From Brachyspira hyodysenteriae ATCC 27164 (GTDB lineage: Bacteria > Spirochaetota > Brachyspiria > Brachyspirales > Brachyspiraceae): a DNA stretch of 64,000 nt. The stretch covers positions 868,001-932,000 of the forward strand of contig NZ_CP015910.2 of the NCBI RefSeq assembly GCF_001676785.2. The letters are read 5' to 3'. The number at the start of each line of letters is the position of its first letter. Positions within the stretch are counted from its first letter, which is position 1. Of this stretch, positions 62,850 to 64,000 are shown in pieces. Below the pieces are notes generated by a model. The model was given only the letters and a program-made list of their open reading frames with translations. It ran no database searches and was not told the origin of the DNA. Both the position numbers and the translations under genes were made by a program.

Positions 62850-63503
62850 ATGAGTAAAATTAATATAGCTCCTTCAATATTAACAGCATCATTTTCAAAT
62901 TTGGATGCTACTATAAAAGAACTTGAAGAAGCAGGAAGCGATTATTTGCATTTAGATGTAATGGACGGAGTATTCGTTCCGCAGATTACATTCGGTGCTA
63001 AAGTAATTTCAGATATAAAAAAGATAAGCAGTATTCCTCTTGATGCTCATCTTATGATAGTTAATCCTGAAAAGCATATTGATGATTTTGCTAAGGCAGG
63101 ATGCGATATTATAAGTGTACATTTTGAGGGTAATATTCATATACATAGATTGATTTATCTGATAAAGGCACATAATATCAAAGCTGGTATTGTACTTAAT
63201 CCGCATACTAGGGTAGATGTAATAGAACCTATTATTGATGATATTGATTATTTACTTTTAATGAGTGTTAATCCTGGATTCGGCGGACAGAAGTTTATAG
63301 AATCATCTGTAAGCAAAATAAAAGAGGCAAAAAAATTAATAGGAAATAGAGATATAATTCTTGCTGTTGACGGCGGAGTTAATCTTAATACTTGTAATAG
63401 AGTAGTTGAGGCTGGTGCTAATTTTCTTGTAGCTGGAAGTGCTATAATTGACAGCGATAATAAAAAAGATACTATTAATAAATTAAGATGCGGTAAATTA
63501 TAA
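62850..63503 (+). CDS. rpe: Ribulose-phosphate 3-epimerase
   Basis: 217 residues from the ATG at 62850, chosen because GGAAAG lies just upstream and the protein then starts INIAPSILTASFSNL as in other Rpe proteins; the longer ORF from 62802 runs back into the repeats. TIM-barrel signatures: HLDVMDGVFVPQITFG, DAHLMI, MSVNPGFGGQKF and VDGGVN. It interconverts ribulose- and xylulose-5-phosphate in the pentose phosphate pathway. Its leader is the end of the 69-bp array. Confidence 0.95.
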   Translation: MSKINIAPSILTASFSNLDATIKELEEAGSDYLHLDVMDGVFVPQITFGAKVISDIKKISSIPLDAHLMIVNPEKHIDDFAKAGCDIISVHFEGNIHIHRLIYLIKAHNIKAGIVLNPHTRVDVIEPIIDDIDYLLLMSVNPGFGGQKFIESSVSKIKEAKKLIGNRDIILAVDGGVNLNTCNRVVEAGANFLVAGSAIIDSDNKKDTINKLRCGKL

Positions 63504-63592
63504 ATTTATTTTTAAATTATTAAATCTCATATTGAAAATATTTTTATTAAATTTTATTATTATGTCCAAAAAAAATTGTATTGGATATATTT

Positions 63593-64000
63593 ATGTCAGA
63601 TAATAATAATAATAAATCTATTTTGCTAGCTTCGGCTGCATATATAATTTGGGGGCTTTTGCCTCTTTATTGGAAATCTGTTCAGAATTTTGATTCGGCT
63701 TTTGTTTTGGGTTTAAGGGTTATAACTACTTTTATATTTACTTTAATAATCATAATATACAAAAAAGCAAATTTATATAGAGGTATTAAGCCTTTAATAT
63801 CTATAATAATAGCTGGAATTTTTTTAGGACTTAATTGGTATTTATATATTTACACCGTTAATTCAGGACATGTTCTCGAGGCAGGACTTGCTTATTATAT
63901 AGCACCTATTTTAAGTATATTAGTAGGTATTATAGTTTTTAGAGAGAAAAAAACTCCATTGGAATATGCAGCAATTATTTTAATGTTTATAGGAATGATT
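63593..64000 (+). CDS. rarD: RarD/EamA-family transporter, N-terminal part
   Basis: The first 136 codons; the gene runs off the right edge. After a short Asn-rich start the protein reads LLASAAYIIWGLLPLYWKSV, typical of RarD proteins, then LNWYLYIYTVNSGHVLEAGLAYYIAPI, the conserved RarD second half of the first EamA repeat. At least four membrane helices are visible. RarD-type permeases are drug/metabolite-superfamily exporters of uncertain substrate. Confidence 0.85.
   Translation, partial: MSDNNNNKSILLASAAYIIWGLLPLYWKSVQNFDSAFVLGLRVITTFIFTLIIIIYKKANLYRGIKPLISIIIAGIFLGLNWYLYIYTVNSGHVLEAGLAYYIAPILSILVGIIVFREKKTPLEYAAIILMFIGMI

Overview
The window is a very AT-rich bacterial chromosome segment that reads like a spirochaete, most probably Brachyspira. 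This is inferred from base composition, the many Asn/Lys/Ile-rich proteins, lipoprotein signal peptides with short lipoboxes, flagellar genes (fliS, fliO) without a compact flagellar cluster, and tail-Phe outer-membrane barrels. No 16S rRNA or other species marker is present, so the genus is an inference. Apart from one broken gene (galK-like) and two genes cut by the window edges (pyrK, rarD) it looks like core chromosome: no transposase, phage, plasmid or CRISPR locus was seen.

Layout. 0-6 kb: the end of pyrK, an iron-sulfur protein, then a four-gene Bat operon (VWA, TPR, BatD, BatE) behind a promoter that overlaps a perfect inverted repeat. 5.7-6.2 kb: two GC-rich non-coding islands. 6.2-10.2 kb: an MnmA-like tRNA thiolase, two paralogous thioredoxin-fold lipoproteins and a glycosyltransferase. 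10.2-11.1 kb: a gene-free stretch with palindromes and a 105-bp tandem repeat. 11-25 kb: DUF362 ferredoxin, 5'-nucleotidase lipoprotein, an 8-oxoguanine deaminase-like enzyme behind a purine riboswitch, membrane and hypothetical proteins, PTS enzyme I, MTA/SAH nucleosidase, aldo/keto reductase, fliS, a CBM48-like lipoprotein, fliO and tRNA-Ser. 25-33 kb: an apparent operon with a coiled-coil protein, a heparinase-like lipoprotein, a degenerate NagB protein and a degenerate-NagB/NagA fusion. 33-50 kb: SecG, NAD(P)H-hydrate repair, an HU-like/LysM-like membrane protein, thioredoxin, a MarR regulator with a membrane protein, the fabG-acpP-fabF fatty-acid block, a phosphohexomutase, a cNMP-binding protein, Tag, a divergent sigma/anti-sigma-like pair with a DciA-like protein, a TPR protein and a cysteine desulfidase. 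50-64 kb: galK-like gene with an internal TGA, prfB with its programmed frameshift, two barrel paralogs, pgsA, an ABC exporter with a DUF4340 protein, a RavA/ViaA-like pair, rnc, rpe and the start of rarD.

The most unusual signal is a family of composite stem-loops (an outer helix, an internal loop, an inner hairpin, then a tail like ARCAATAATA). It occurs at four intergenic loci (10.8, 21.3, 51.9 and 62.5 kb). Stem sequences differ between loci, and at three loci the unit is tandemly amplified with exact periods of 105, 107 and 69 bp. At three loci the last tail runs directly into the GGA of the Shine-Dalgarno sequence of the next gene (DUF362, prfB, rpe). I do not recognise this as a named element. 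All helices and coordinates were read by eye; nothing was folded or searched computationally.
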